Source: Undaria pinnatifida
Lineage: Eukaryota > Sar > Phaeophyceae > Laminariales > Alariaceae
Assembly: GCA_012845835.1 (NCBI GenBank)
Contig: JABAKD010000026.1
Span: forward strand, 15,554,158 to 15,618,157
Length of the DNA: 64,000 bases
Direction of reading: 5' to 3'
In this document: positions 12,001 through 22,554 of the stretch, in pieces
How the letters are laid out: every line of letters starts with the position of its first letter
Position numbering within the stretch: the stretch's first letter is position 1
Position numbers and translations under genes: made by a program
The notes under the pieces: generated by a model
Databases searched by the model: none
What the model was told of the DNA's origin: nothing
Seen by the model: the letters and a program-made list of their open reading frames with translations, nothing else

Positions 12001-12736
12001 TGTTTCGGTGACGCCCCCAGTGACCAGCGTCTGTACCTCCCACTGAAACAACGTCCTTATTTCCTTGGTGCACCGTACCTACTTTCCATGGCGGTGTCAT
12101 ATCTAAAACCATGCAAAAACATAGCTTAAAACCGCGAAGGTGCAGGGGGGGGGGGGTCACTCGCGAGAGTGATTCCAACCCACTGGGACGAGAAATACCC
12201 CAAACGTCACCCCCCCACCGGAGTCTTGTTCTTTTAATCAGCACAAATCGTGCACCCGGGCGACGAAACAAGTGTACACCCTTATATACGTTAGACGCCT
12301 GAATACCGTTTTTTTGTCTCACCCGTATCACCATGGTTCGCGCAAAAAGACGCACTTGTAGCCACTACGAAAAAAAAACAAATTTGTCCCATTTCACCTT
12401 TGCTGTTGGTGGGAGAACGCCGCACGAGGGGAGTATAGTGAAACGTGCGTCTTATCCAACCACTTGTTGTGATGGTGTTTGTCTATTGTGTAAACTTGCA
12501 ACACGCTCTGTTGGACGTCTCTCTCGTCTGCATTCGAAAAGGCGTTAATGCTTCATTTGCCACGGTATCGATCTGATGCCACTCCAAGACATAATAAAAA
12601 AACCCAACAACACGTCTCCAGTTATGAAAAGGGTTGGGACACTCACACTTCTTCGATGGTGCTCCGTCCTGCGTTGTCGAAGCATGCTGCCAGGTCAGTC
12701 ACATCCTCGTCGGTTATCTCACAGCGCCGAAGATTC
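1..12736 (-). CDS. Second multi-exon LRR gene, partial (10 LRR exons)
   Basis: Ten short minus-strand exons (12647-12736, 10216-10287, 9124-9192, 7926-7997, 6746-6817, 4992-5063, 3840-3911, 2979-3050, 1719-1790, 1-66) each code for one leucine-rich repeat. Every acceptor leaves one base before the first codon and every visible donor leaves two bases after the last, so all are phase 2-2 and any combination stays in frame. No exon has an internal stop. Donors are GTGAGT, GTGAGC or GTAAGT. Introns run from about 0.9 to 2.9 kb. LRR proteins of this type are ligand-binding solenoids; an extracellular recognition role is inferred from the upstream paralogue. The 5' exons (start codon, signal peptide) were not recognised between 12.7 and 39 kb, and the 3' part lies beyond base 1. 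It could also be a distal part of the same gene as the upstream array, but the discoidin domain and the 26 kb gap make two tandem genes more likely. Confidence 0.65.
1719..1790 (-). CDS. LRR exon, phase 2-2, 72 nt
   Basis: The frame reads RLYRTELTSIEADTFDGL and ends at a TT|GTGAGTT donor; the acceptor is AATAG at 1791-1795. The length of 72 nt and the phase 2 borders match the other exons. The usual LP is replaced by IE, and the DTFDGL block is typical of the family. The second half resembles the exon at 57379-57450 (EADIFDDL). Confidence 0.8.
2851..2955. repeat. Minisatellite of TGTACACC-type units
   Basis: About ten degenerate 10-11 bp units built on GTACACCTGTACACTTGTAC. It lies just downstream of the LRR exon at 2979-3050, inside the following intron. 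The open minus frames here are repeat translations (Cys/Val/Tyr-rich) and are not called. Confidence 0.8.
2979..3050 (-). CDS. LRR exon, phase 2-2, 72 nt
   Basis: The core reads VNPLSTLPESTFSRLTSL and matches the pattern N-x-L-x-x-LP-x-x-x-F. The acceptor is CATAG at 3051-3055 and the donor is TT|GTAAGTG, using GTAAGT instead of the commoner GTGAGT. One base plus 23 codons plus two bases keeps the shared phase. Confidence 0.82.
3840..3911 (-). CDS. LRR exon, phase 2-2, 72 nt
   Basis: The core reads DLEYNELSTVPANTFQEL, with donor CT|GTGAGTGG and acceptor CGCAG. It is closely related to the exon at 59909-59980 in the other array. Both share the CTGCAG..CT end of the exon and the segment around the acceptor, including a few intron bases. 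This suggests fairly recent duplication of an exon with its flanks. Confidence 0.85.
4992..5063 (-). CDS. LRR exon, phase 2-2, 72 nt
   Basis: The core reads FNDLSTLEEGIFDGTPGL, with donor TT|GTGAGCG and acceptor CCAACAG. GIFDGT followed by P-x-L is one of the two recurring end types in the family; the other is GIFDGL. The usual LP proline is replaced by E. Confidence 0.85.
6069..6362 (-). repeat. R1 repeat fragment with C/CT-rich tract
   Basis: A pyrimidine tract (6086-6252, almost only C and T on the plus strand) runs into 110 bp containing CTGTTGACCCTGATAGCTAC, GTCGCCGACCTATATCCTTA and GATCGGAGTATCACCCACAG. The same blocks occur in the R1 copies of the 19-27 kb and 35 kb regions. This copy is in the inverted orientation relative to the 19.5 kb copy. 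Pro-rich and Gly-rich open frames over the tract are artefacts of composition. Confidence 0.7.
6746..6817 (-). CDS. LRR exon, phase 2-2, 72 nt
   Basis: This is one of the most canonical repeats in the window: the core reads NSLSSLPEGIFDGLPSL. The donor is CT|GTAAGTG and the acceptor is AACCAG at 6818-6823. Exon length and phase agree with its neighbours at 7926 and 4992. Confidence 0.86.
7716..7812. repeat. Dispersed repeat, sister copy at 41411-41512
   Basis: Shared blocks with the 41.4 kb copy include GCGAACGAAT, CCTTCGA and GAGCTCCTCATGT, in the same order and orientation and with similar spacing. There is no coding potential. The GAGGAGCTC motif recurs elsewhere in the window, for example near 14140, 41343 and 62332. 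Confidence 0.5.
7926..7997 (-). CDS. LRR exon, phase 2-2, 72 nt
   Basis: The core reads HENWMDFLPSGVFTGL and the exon ends SLQEL before a CT|GTGAGCG donor; the acceptor is TTAG. The donor half, ATCTCTGCAA, resembles the exon at 47662-47733, again linking the two arrays. Trp at the first variable position after Asn is unusual. Confidence 0.84.
9124..9192 (-). CDS. Short, divergent LRR exon (69 nt)
   Basis: The frame reads TLSDNSLVLVDGNFKGAS, with donor CT|GTGAGCG and acceptor CGCAG. It is one codon shorter than the norm: the residue at the LP position is missing. Phase 2 is kept at both ends. The N-x-L and x-F-x-G landmarks remain. This is either a genuine short repeat or one under weak constraint. 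Confidence 0.68.
10216..10287 (-). CDS. LRR exon, phase 2-2, 72 nt
   Basis: The core reads DNNQLTTLPLDLFDGFDAL, close to the textbook N-x-L-x-x-LP-x-x-x-F. The donor is CT|GTAAGTA and the acceptor is ACCCAG. Confidence 0.86.
10600..11310 (-). repeat. R1 composite repeat, decayed, inverted orientation
   Basis: R1 blocks found here are TAGACCTAGCACCACGCGTG (10679), a C25 run (10750-10774), CTGTTGACCCTGGTATAAGC (10918) and CTATATCCTTCATTAGGACG (11229). They lie in the same order as in the minus-orientation copies at 22.6-23.5 kb and 26.2-27.4 kb. Between the last two blocks is a copy of the GTCAC..GTGAC palindrome family (11130-11147), so a second element may have inserted. No genes. Confidence 0.55.
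12647..12736 (-). CDS. RNI-like long LRR exon (90 nt), phase 2-2
   Basis: The frame reads NLRRCEITDEDVTDLAACF and continues to EEV before a GT|GTGAGTG donor; the acceptor is GACAG at 12737-12741. One base + 29 codons + 2 gives a 30-residue repeat. L-x-x-C-x-I-T-D-x-x-V-x-x-L is the signature of ribonuclease-inhibitor/cysteine-type LRRs and differs from the 24-residue repeats of the other exons. It is the most 5' exon recognised in this locus and could form an N-terminal LRR or come from another LRR family by shuffling. Confidence 0.6.
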
Positions 12737-13604
12737 CTGTCACCCAGGCCCAGCCATTAAACGGGGTAGGGCAGGTCGTTACAGAGAAGAATGACAAACA
12801 TCTTCCAAAGCAAAAAAAAAGTGATGGGAATTGATCTGGGTATCCTTGTTATCGCGATCTGCGGTTTTTAAGTGGGTTCCTGAAAATCGCTTAAATCAAG
12901 TGTTTCTTAGCGCGACCGTTGAAATTGCTTCCCGCAGGGTTACGAAAACGCCATACAGCCACGAAAACAATCACCTCTTTTGCTGATGGACCTGTTTCCG
13001 AGTTTTTCTCGCCGTTGTTCCAGCCTAGGTTCTCAAAATACACAGAAAATCCAACAACGTTTAGTTAAGACGCGTCGCAAGTTGTCATTCGACGCCAAAT
13101 CGTTTACCGTAGCACGACCTTACACAGTCACTCGGGCGACCTTGCCCCCAAAACCTGCATCACCTCACCGTGCTCTATCTGAGGTTCTGGAAATGGGGGT
13201 CGACCTATCAACGATCCCTCGGCAAAAGCGTGAAGAATCGCTTACTTCAACTCGCAGCGTGAGAGTGACACTTACTTCTGAAGGCGATTTCACATTGCGA
13301 GAGATACATCAAAAACGTGTGTGTGACTTTCGACACACTATTCCAGGAAGACTCTCGCGCGTGAGGAGAGACGCCATCGCGACATCTCCGTCGACACGTG
13401 GGCACCAAGATAGAGGTGTAAACCCCTCACTTTAATGTTGAGAGGCTCTTCCCTTGGACCCGAGGCCACGTTACCGGGGTGGAGGTACCGCATTGTTTAC
13501 TACCGTGTTTGGGCCAATCGCACGACGGGTGACACTACTTGTATCTCTCTGAGAAAATAGTGTAGATTATTGATGTCACCGCGCCGGCGGTAGGGGGGAT
13601 GCTC

Positions 13605-13743
13605 TGATGAGATTATGATGAGGTCAGGATGAGGTTAGGATGAGGTTAGGACGAGGTTATGACCATGTTGTTATGACGAGGATTGTGATGATATTATGAT
13701 GAGGATATGATAACGTTATGACGAGGTTATGATCAGGTTACGA
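13605..13743. repeat. Minisatellite of GATGAGGTTA-type units
   Basis: Degenerate units of about 10 bp, GATGAGGTTA / GACGAGGTTAT, occur roughly 13 times. Imperfect homology suggests an old array. Non-coding. Confidence 0.75.
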
Positions 13744-15387
13744 TTTACCGCCTTTTTCATCACCGGTATTGACCCTCCTTCAAACACCTCCCTATAATTG
13801 GCGTAGCGCTACGCATCAAGTGCGGAGTTACACAGAAAATTACCAACAGTACATAAGCCTAAGACCGCAAGGTACAGGCGACTGAGACCACCATCGCGGG
13901 TGACCCCGAGCAACTGAAAAACCAGACCCCAGTAATCACCCGCCTACCGCAGATATCGTATTTTGTCGCATCATAGTTTACCATAGCATTGGGGATATGT
14001 ACCACACAACTGAAGCAGCACAGAATTCTAGGACATCAAAGCAATTTGGGGGTCACGCGCCCGAGTGACCGCAGATCACTGCGAAGAATAGGACCCAAGG
14101 GTGACCGCCCTACGTTGGCGTTTGTCCAACTTAGTGGTTGAGGAGCTCTATACCAAAATCAACAACTGAGTTCCGGCACAAATTAAATCAAATACTGAAA
14201 AATATAATGTATGGCCTAGTCTAGGTATAAAATAATCGAAAATGAAATACCAAAGTGATATTACGCCGAGGTTGGGTCAAGGACTCCCGAATATAAAAAA
14301 TGAACACATGCAAACCACTACATTTGTCGTAACAGGCCTTCCTTCCCGTATGCGTGATTGCTATGATACCTCCCCTTAAAGAGAACGCATAGATCGCTAA
14401 GAATGAAAAAGTCCTCGAGGGGAACAAAGAGGTCTGGGAGGCTCCGCGAGAGCCGCGTGCTACGATGGAGGTTGCACTTTCCGTCAGAAATGTTTTCTGA
14501 ACTCGACAGGGCTTCTTAACCCTATATCGTCGGAAATGGTCCATTTTTATAACGACTCTCCTTGTAAAACTGGGACAATGGATTTTTCATCCGGTCAGCA
14601 GTTTTACTTTTTCCTCAAATCATTCCTTAGGACACGTTGTAAGCTGTGCTAACCTCGTAAAGCCAGGAACCTTAGAAAGACCATTGTGCACCCTTACAGT
14701 AGCACGCGTTCAAACAAAAAAAAACGGCCCAAAAACGCATTCACGACGCCGCACTGTAGCAGGCGATTGTGTGGAACGGCTTCCCGCCGCCGTGTTCTTG
14801 CGCAAAAACTCATGATGCCTGGTCTCAGCACCATTTTCGAGCGAGGGTGTCAAAAGCAAGGGTGCGTTGTTCTTGGTAACAACTTCGTGGGCTTACAGGG
14901 ACTGAGCTCCTGGGGCGCAGGCATCGTCCGAAAAGCACGCGTTCAGACCTGTGGCAAGAACGGGTGGGCGAAGAGCATAAACCCGCAAGACATAACGACA
15001 GGCGGCCATATAGTATAGGAAGGTAAGTGTAGCCGCACGATGAATAAATGTATTTACCGGTTTAAGCGTCAGAGCGAAAGACCGAAAGGGTTAGTACCTC
15101 TTACCGATAGAAGAATCGGACGCAAGGCGCGTCCGAGGCAGCATGGTGCCAGAAGATCGTCGCTAGGAATAGCGCATTAATGTTAGGGTTTAGGTGGAGG
15201 TAGCATGTTTTTATCGATTTTGTCTCTGGGTGTTGAGACTCCTGAGTAACAATTCTTGTTTAGAATATGTACCAAGTAGGTTATTTTGTTGAACAAACGA
15301 CGCATCCTACGATAGAGGTAGTTGTTAGTTTTGGTGTGGTGTGAAGAATATGCTTTCTGGGTGACGGGGCTCCTTCACACAAAAACG

Positions 15388-15560
15388 TCGGAGATTTGAA
15401 CCGTTTTCTTTCGCGTGATTCTCGTTGTGTCCCTAGGCCATTGGGTTTGCATCCGGTGGCAGTTTTTTTTTTCTCCAAACCGGTTTTAGTGGGAGATGTC
15501 TTAAGCTCCCAAATCGAGGCACATCTCCGAAAAAAAGCGGTGGTTGGTGCACCTCTATTG
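15388..15560 (+). repeat. Dispersed repeat, copies at 54389-54560 and near 14571
   Basis: Ordered blocks shared with 54389-54560 are TAGGCCATT/CATGGGGTTT, CATCCGGT, a T-rich run, TTCTCCGAATC-like sequence, AGCTCCCAAAT and GTGGT..ACCTCTAT. A shorter copy at about 14571-14640 keeps the TTTTTCATCCGGTCAGCAGT block. No open frame is shared, so this is a non-coding dispersed element of unknown class. Confidence 0.6.
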
Positions 15561-17988
15561 CAATGCCGCGGGCTGGGACACCGAGTCGCACTTTAAGTGT
15601 GCTCTTGGCAAAATATGGCGTAGCGTTAGTTTATTTTCGATATCCTCTTGAAGTACAGAGCTTCAGAAACAAAACGGTGCACGACGACCGTAATATTTGC
15701 TTAGGGGCCATGGACGACACGGGCGCCGCATGACGAAACTCTTACAGTTACACTCACGTCGTAACCCGTTCATGGCGCTAGACTTCCAAAGTTGTCTACC
15801 AAAATTTTGACGGGGTCTCTCAGTAGCACACACTAAACTAGTTGAAAGTGGAGGCCCAACCCCTGTGCCCCAAACCAAGTCTACGACATGAGTGTATAGT
15901 GTGTGTTGTTTTTCTAAATAGTACTACATGTCCTCATCCAAAAACCGTACTATGCCCCCGTTTTCACTACCCGGCTCTGTATCCCATTCAGAAACAAGTA
16001 CTTGGCACACTTTATTTCCAAAACCATTTTTATGGGGGTGCTCGCCAGCAAAAAACAAAAGCAGGTAGAATATAACAACGACCGTAAGCGGTGAGTACCC
16101 CCCCCCCCCCCCCCCCCCTTTCGTGCGTGCCTGCGTGCGTGTAAAGACCCCAACACTGTCATTTTTTCTATTGCCTTGCCGGGACCTGCTGTCCTCCCGT
16201 GAAAAGCGTTACAAATGAATAATATCGGGAACATAACCTCCACCTGAAGAAAGTAAACCTTCTATACCCGACCGGTTCATCCGTATCCCCCCCCTCACCG
16301 CGCACGAGTTAACTGAATCGTCATTGCGTCCGCATTCCCGAGTATTACTGCCTTTGACGTAGTACGTGTGGCGTAGTCCATGGAGTCGTCAACGGGGTGA
16401 CAGGATGAGCCGTCAATAAATGTAACCAGAACAACAGGTTGTGCTCACCGTCGACGCTTGCCACAATGAAAAGTAGACCTCCAGGGAGTCTGGTCAGTGG
16501 CATGGTGAAGTTTGTGGCTTTGCCTGCGAGTTCCTGTTCCCGAAGAGTACGGCGCCACGAACAAAATAAATAAAGGCGTCGATGAAACGTACTCGACACC
16601 ATGGCTGCGGTACGGGCGTCTACTGTACAGCTCGTTAAAGTGCTATGGCGTCCCGTATTTTGTCGTTTCAAGCGTTACGTGTAATCTGATTTCGGTGTGC
16701 TCGTCGAGGCCATGACGTGGTTTGTATTGCGTTCTCCCCAGGATAGATCGGCTATGTTTTTATGTCGTTGTTGGAGGGAGATACATTGCCACTCATGTAG
16801 CTGCCAATCGTCGGCACGGTAAAAATCAAGGAACGATATTGCCAATGGCAGCTATCGCCACTCGCTTTTGGAAGTAGCCTGTTGAAGTGGTAACGTTCTG
16901 CAATGCCCGGGGCGAGCATTAATCATCCCACATTTGAACTATTTACGTGGGAAATCAACGCGGATCAAATTTCACACACCCAAACACGCATGCACAATGT
17001 GTTCCCGAACAGACAAGCACGATACGGTTTACAAGTGTAGGTGTTCATAGTGAAGATTGGAGCAGCACAAACGTATGAGCAAACGCAAAGAAGGGGCCTG
17101 ACGTGACCTCGATATGGCCATCATAAATACGTTGGATATCCATTGACCGTTGTCGTTATCAATATTTCCCTATCTACGAAGGTATCAAGCTGAACGTCCA
17201 TCCCCTCATATCTTTTGCTCTGATAAGTTTGCTAAGACATTGAAACAACTGCCGGGGTGCGTGTGCAGCGAAACATTGTTTATCGCCTGTAACATGAAGA
17301 GATCAAAACCTCATCCGAAAAGTATTACCTCAGAGACATTCGTTGGCGCAGTCCGATCAACGTTTCTTCTATACGCTAGAGCCAAAAACATGTATAGTAC
17401 TCGTAACTACGTCGGACTGACCGGTAGCTTCTCCTGGGAGGGCTCAAAAGATGAACCCCCTCCAACAAAGCCTAGCCGAAAAGGGAAACCCCATGCCGTG
17501 GGATGACTGCCATGCCATGCCATGCCATGCCGTTCCAAACATCTCTTCGATTGTCGATTGTCACAGTTTTGGTATCATGCTGACTTCGATCTAAAACAAA
17601 GGAGACAGGTTTGAACATGCCCACAATAAACCTTTAAGGGGTTCCTTACGCTGGGGTCGTTGGCCGAGGAGATAAACAAATATATTTAACTCATTTTTTC
17701 AAGGTGCCTGCGATGCTTTGATCACTCGGTTTTTGGGGTTGATACATAACCTTAAGAAGGATGCAGGTTAGTGACTCCCCTCTTTATGCCAGGTTCAACA
17801 GGAGACTGCTTCTACGATAGCCCCGCCCAAAACCAACGATTTCCTTAAACGAATATTTCGTTGGCTGCGCGACCAGAGGAAGTACGCTATGAAAATAGGT
17901 ATCTTCCTGTACTTTCTTGTCTGCGAAGGATTATCGAACGATGGCGTCGGGCTGGCAAAGGGCGCCGTACCTCAGGAGACACTGCCGG

Positions 17989-18119
17989 TATCATATCGTG
18001 TATCATATCGTGTATCATATCGTGTATCATATCATGTATCATATATATCGTGTATCATATCGTGTATCACATCGTGTATCATATCGTGTGTCATATCGTG
18101 TATCATATCGTGTATCATG
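17989..18119. repeat. 12-bp minisatellite, GTATCATATCGT units
   Basis: About 11 near-perfect 12-bp units. Because 12 is a multiple of three, several frames stay open and read as a four-residue period (for example YRVS). There is no other sign of coding. Confidence 0.9.
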
Positions 18120-19476
18120 GGAGTTGGTTTCGAAACCGGCAATTTCGTTCAAGAAACGTTGGGAGAGCTAACTTAGAACGACTCAGGAATTAAACGTCCC
18201 ACCTTATACGGGGCGTGGAAAATCTACTGTACGATATATGAAACCCAAACTGAAGGGGGGGGCGGGGCGAGCAGATATCTGTGGAAGACAGTATGAACCA
18301 GCGAGGCTGGGCAATAATCGCTTATAAACTGGTCCCGTCATGTTTCCTGTTAGTTAAATAAAGTTTATAAGCTAAATAAAGTTGGGAGCGGCATTGCTGA
18401 GCCTGCCGTGCGTTGGCCAACGTCATGCCATATGGAATCAGAGGTTCTTATTCGAGCTAAGACAGCGGTACGGCGGGTGTTAATACTACATGTCGATATA
18501 TATATATATGCTAATACCTCTCTATCCATACCCGTGTCTGAGTTGTAAATATCATTCTATTCTATCACACTCGCACGAGCGACTCTGTACAAATACACCC
18601 CGTCGACAAAGCGTAATTAACAATAAAGTTAAGATCTTGCGATAAGCTCCCCAGAGTTTGCGATAATGAATGCGCCGATTAAATATTGTTTTTGGCGGGA
18701 AACTTTTAACGCCACTCTTTTTCTTGCCAATCTAAAGAGATCCATCCCGTCGTACTGCTCCTTCTTGATACTAAACTTCTTCAACGTTTAGTATATATCA
18801 ACTGTTTCAAATACTTAATGTGCGTCTTTCTTAAGGCAAGCCAACAGCATTCCCTACCTACTCCAATGAGTTTCATGCATTTGCCATCAGCTGTTTGGGC
18901 CAGTATGTTTTTGGGTGCTTTCTGAATATGGTCTAGTTCATGGAAGCAGGAAAAACAAAAAGAAGTGGGAAGGGAATCGTTCTGACAAACTCCACAGTAA
19001 ATAGGAGAGCGCGCACGCGAAAAATATCCATAAAAAGAACTAGAAAAATAAAAGACGTGAGTATATGGGAGGCAAACGTTCATATAGAAGCCGATCTTGT
19101 CCATCCCTGCTTGCATATACGTAAGTAAATCATTGGTTTGGCCGTTTGATTTTGAATGCTAACTTCGGAGTGGTCTTCATTCAATGTGGAATTTATCTAC
19201 AGTACGTGGTTTGACCGCATGTGATGAAAACCTAAAGTTGACGTACGCAAAGCCTGCGTGCCGACTGAAGATACGCTGTGACCCCGGGTAAGCCGTTAAT
19301 ACATTAGCAGGCCGAGACAGATGGCCGGGTCAGTGCTGTTGAGTTATGTTACTCCAGAGCCTCCCCCTGAGATGTCGTAGAATGCGTGAATTGCAACCTC
19401 TAAACTGCTACGTACGGTAAATTTCGCTGGTTCCTGTCTCTGTTGAGTGCATTCTCTCCAACTCGTACACAGGGGA

Positions 19477-20430
19477 TGTGAATAAAAATGAAAATACACT
19501 CCAGCTGTGAGATCGAATATTTTGTCGAAACTCATCTTTGCAGGCTGTGTGTAATACTCCGATCGCGCGTATCACGAGTTGTGTGTCCTCATTAATGATA
19601 TAGGTCGGCGACTCGCCTTGCAACTGCAGCACTGTAGATATCAGGGTCAACAGGGTGATGTTAGTCAGTCTGTGCGCGGCAACTGTAAAACCCGTTTCTG
19701 AGGGGGGGAAAATCTGACAGCTGTGGAAGGAAATGCATAAGTTTATCAAGTGAATACTGTGAGTCGAAGAACCAGTGAGGGGAGGGCGAAGTTTTGAAGG
19801 ACGTGGGGGCCTGATTTTGACCAAATGAGGGGGCGGGAGGGGAGAGGGGCGGGAGGGGACGGGTTGGGCAGGTCTATGTGTGCGTGGAAACTATAAATCC
19901 TTCTTGTGGGGGAGGGGGTGAGGATGTGGCGGGAGGGGGGGGGGGGGGCGGGGGGGGAGAACTTCGGGTCGCAAAATGTAGAGGGTTTGCTGTACGCGTG
20001 GTGCTAGATCTAGGCGATGGTGCGAGTGAAGGGGAAGGAGGGGGCGTTGGGGGCGGGGGTGGGTGGGAATTGCAGCAGCGGCATGGACGGCTTTAAAAAG
20101 ATAACGAAGCGATATCCAGCGCGTGGAAGTGTTTATTACTCTGGCCGATTTCGATGGTAGGTGGGCCGTTCAAGCAAGAGAAAGAAAGGAAAAAAATAAA
20201 AATAAAAATAAAAAAGTGGGGGGAGGGGTTCAAGAGGTTTAGGTCACATATAATAATAAAATACACTCCAGCTATGAGATCACGGATTTGGTCGACACTG
20301 ATCTTCGCAACATTGTGTGTGATCCTCCGATCGGGCGTATTAATCATATATGTAGGGGCTTGCTATACGCGCGGTGCGGGGTCTAGGCGATCGTGCAGGG
20401 TGTTGGGAAGGAAGGGGCTTTGGAGCGGGG
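19477..20430 (+). repeat. R1 composite dispersed repeat, long copy
   Basis: This is the most complete R1 copy. Ordered blocks are CTCCAGCTGTGAGATCG, GTAATACTCCGATCGCGCG, ATATAGGTCGGCGACTC, an AAACCCGTTTCTGAGGGGG block, AAATCTGACAGCTGTGGAAG, G-rich runs, GCAGCAGCGGCATGGACGG, GATATCCAGCGCGTGG and ACTCTGGCCGATTTCGATG. It ends with a second CTCCAGCTATGAGATC block. G runs between blocks vary in length among copies. There is no long coding frame, target duplication or transposase. The class is unknown; it may be a non-autonomous element or a satellite-like relic. Confidence 0.65.
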
Positions 20431-21426
20431 GAGGGGGGATGAATGAAAGCTACGTCATGGATGGATAGAAAGTTAATGACGTGATATTAATGGCTTATTA
20501 GTGTTTATTACTTTGGCCGATTTCGATTGTAAGTGGGGCGTTTCAACGAACTGGGCGGCGAACGAAAAAGATGGGGGGGGGGGGGGGGGGGGAGGGCGGA
20601 GATGAGTTCGGGCTACGGCATGGATGTCTAGATGAACGATGAGTCGATATCAGCTGGCTGGTAGTGTTGACTACTCTGGTAGAATTTGATTTCAGGTGGA
20701 GCGTTTGAACAAGAGGAATCGGGGGGTGGGGTGGGGGGCGAGCATTTCAACATGTGCGCGGAAACTATAAACCCTCAAAGGGGACGAATCTGACGGTTGC
20801 AGCAAGAAGACACCCCTTCATATTACCCGCCTGGTAATGTTTATTATTCTAGAAAATTTGATGTTACATGTAGTATGCAACCCAGTTCTTAGGTGTAGTA
20901 AACAACGTGTTAAAAGCTTCATAATTTGTTATTGTACATGGACCGAAAGATAAAATACTTTAATCGATAGGTACAATCATTCATGTAGATACCATTATTT
21001 TCTGACATCGCTAATTATAAGAAAGAGATACGCGTACATAATTCCAAATAAATACTTCGAGTACAACAGGCGAGGTGATGTGGTCATGCAATGTCATTAT
21101 AGCAACATGTTTAGAGTACGTGCCGGCGGGGGGTAAAGGACGATACCAGAAGCTGCCAAGTAAAGGTTAGATAAAATATGCAAAAAGGAGTTGGTGGCAG
21201 TCGCTATTATTCCGCGCACGCTCACACGGTCGAAAAATATAGCTTCAGGACGGGCCAGCCGGGTGAGTGAGTTCACTGGCGTTCCGCATAGAAAGCGCGA
21301 GAGCAAGCGTATGCACAATTCGATGAACACCGACGACCGACCGCAAATGGCCGATGCTACGAATGGCCGAGTGGTAGATTACCCCCTTTTGGGCACGTTT
21401 GTTATATCAGTGTTCAGTGTCTCGAT

Positions 21427-21444
21427 GTCACTCGCGCGAGTGAC
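21427..21444. repeat. Perfect 18-bp palindrome GTCACTCGCGCGAGTGAC
   Basis: GTCACTCGCGCGAGTGAC is its own reverse complement and could form a hairpin. It is followed by CCCCCCTGTTAAACCCC. A second, slightly broken copy lies 200 bp downstream (21629-21644), and the segment ends near CCCCCCTACCGTTGTAG (21714). The 36.8 kb copies show a similar pair layout. Confidence 0.75.
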
Positions 21445-21757
21445 CCCCCTGTTAAACCCCTTTACAACTGGAAACTCGTTTTGGGGACAGGATCCCTTGG
21501 ATTTAGCACAGGTAGGGGTTCAGGCGCTAAAAAGGAGTTAACGTCCTCGATATTGATGCGAAAAGGGATGGCTAGCTACCCTGCCCGAAAAAAAATCACC
21601 TAACGCGTTTTTGCCAGCGAGGTGCAGAGTCACTCGCGCGAGTACGATATCATCCTGGCATGATATGCTAGCTCAGACCCGGTGTGGTGAAAGTGATCGG
21701 GGTGTTAACATCCCCCCTACCGTTGTAGTGACAATGATCAATCCATCAACTTACATT

Positions 21758-22520
21758 TTATAAAAATGAAAATACACACCACCAGCTGTGAGTTCGAAGG
21801 TTTTGTCGAAACTCATCGTTGCAAGCTGTGTGTAATACTCCGATCGCGCGTATTACGGGTTGTGTGTCCTCATTAAGGATATAGGTCAGCGACTTCCCTC
21901 GCAAGCACAGTGTAGCTATCAGGATTCAGGCAACAGGGTGATGTTGGCCAGTTTGTGCGCGGAAACTATAAAACCTGTTTTTGAGGGGAACAAAATCTGA
22001 CAGCTGCGGAAGGAAGGGCATCAATTTATCAAGCGAGTTCTGTAAGTCGAATATCCGGTGAGGGGTGGGCGGAGTTTTAAAGGACGTGGGTGCCTGGGTT
22101 TGATCAAGAGGGGGCAGGGGGGGAGGGAGGGGGCGGGACGGACGGGGCAGCTGAATCTGTGCGTGAAAACTATAAAGGGGCTAAATGTGACGGTTTTAGA
22201 AATAATGCACCAGTTTATTATGTATACCTTGTAAGTCGTATAACCAGTGAAAATAGGGCGGAGCGTTCGGGGGAGTGGGGGTGGTGGTGGCGAAGGGTGG
22301 GGGGGGGGGGGGGGCGAAAGGGCTTTAGATTGCATTGATGTAGGGGTTTGCTATACGCGTGTTGCTCGGTCTAGGCGATGTTGCGGAAAGTGGGGAAGGG
22401 GGGGGGGCGTTGGAGAGGGTGGCGTTAGGGGGGGGGGGTCGGGGGAGAATTGCAGCAGCGGCATGGATGGCTCGAGAAAGATAATGAGGTGATATCCAGT
22501 GCGTGGAAATGTTCGATCAT
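21758..22520 (+). repeat. R1 composite repeat, plus orientation
   Basis: It shares the whole R1 block series from CCAGCTGTGAGTTCGAAG to GATATCCAGTGCGTGG, with long G runs (for example about 22300 and 22400). Its right end faces the inverted copy beginning at 22555, forming a large imperfect inverted repeat around about 22540. Confidence 0.65.
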
Positions 22521-22554
22521 TATAAAAATAATGAGCAATATATAAGACTATATA

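Larger units (their letters stand above)
12737..19476. other. Intergenic region or long 5' intron without a recognised gene
   Basis: No LRR-type exon was found on either strand here. Open frames such as 12980-13435 (151 codons, plus strand) show no recognised domain and may be chance. The stretch holds minisatellites (13605-13743, 17989-18119), a dispersed repeat (15388-15560), a C run (16098-16118) and a palindrome copy (14052-14069). The 5' exons of the second LRR gene, including its start and signal peptide, should lie here or further right. Confidence 0.5.

Noticed and set aside
14400-14475. LPDLFVPLEDFF-like minus-strand stretch resembling an LRR
   Set aside because: No GTRAGY donor or suitable acceptor lies at the right distance.
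16432-16530. Possible minus-strand exon with TRLPGGL and a GTGAGC donor
   Set aside because: The phase is 1 rather than 2, the Asn-x-Leu landmarks do not align with the LRR pattern and it stands alone, so I do not count it as an LRR exon.
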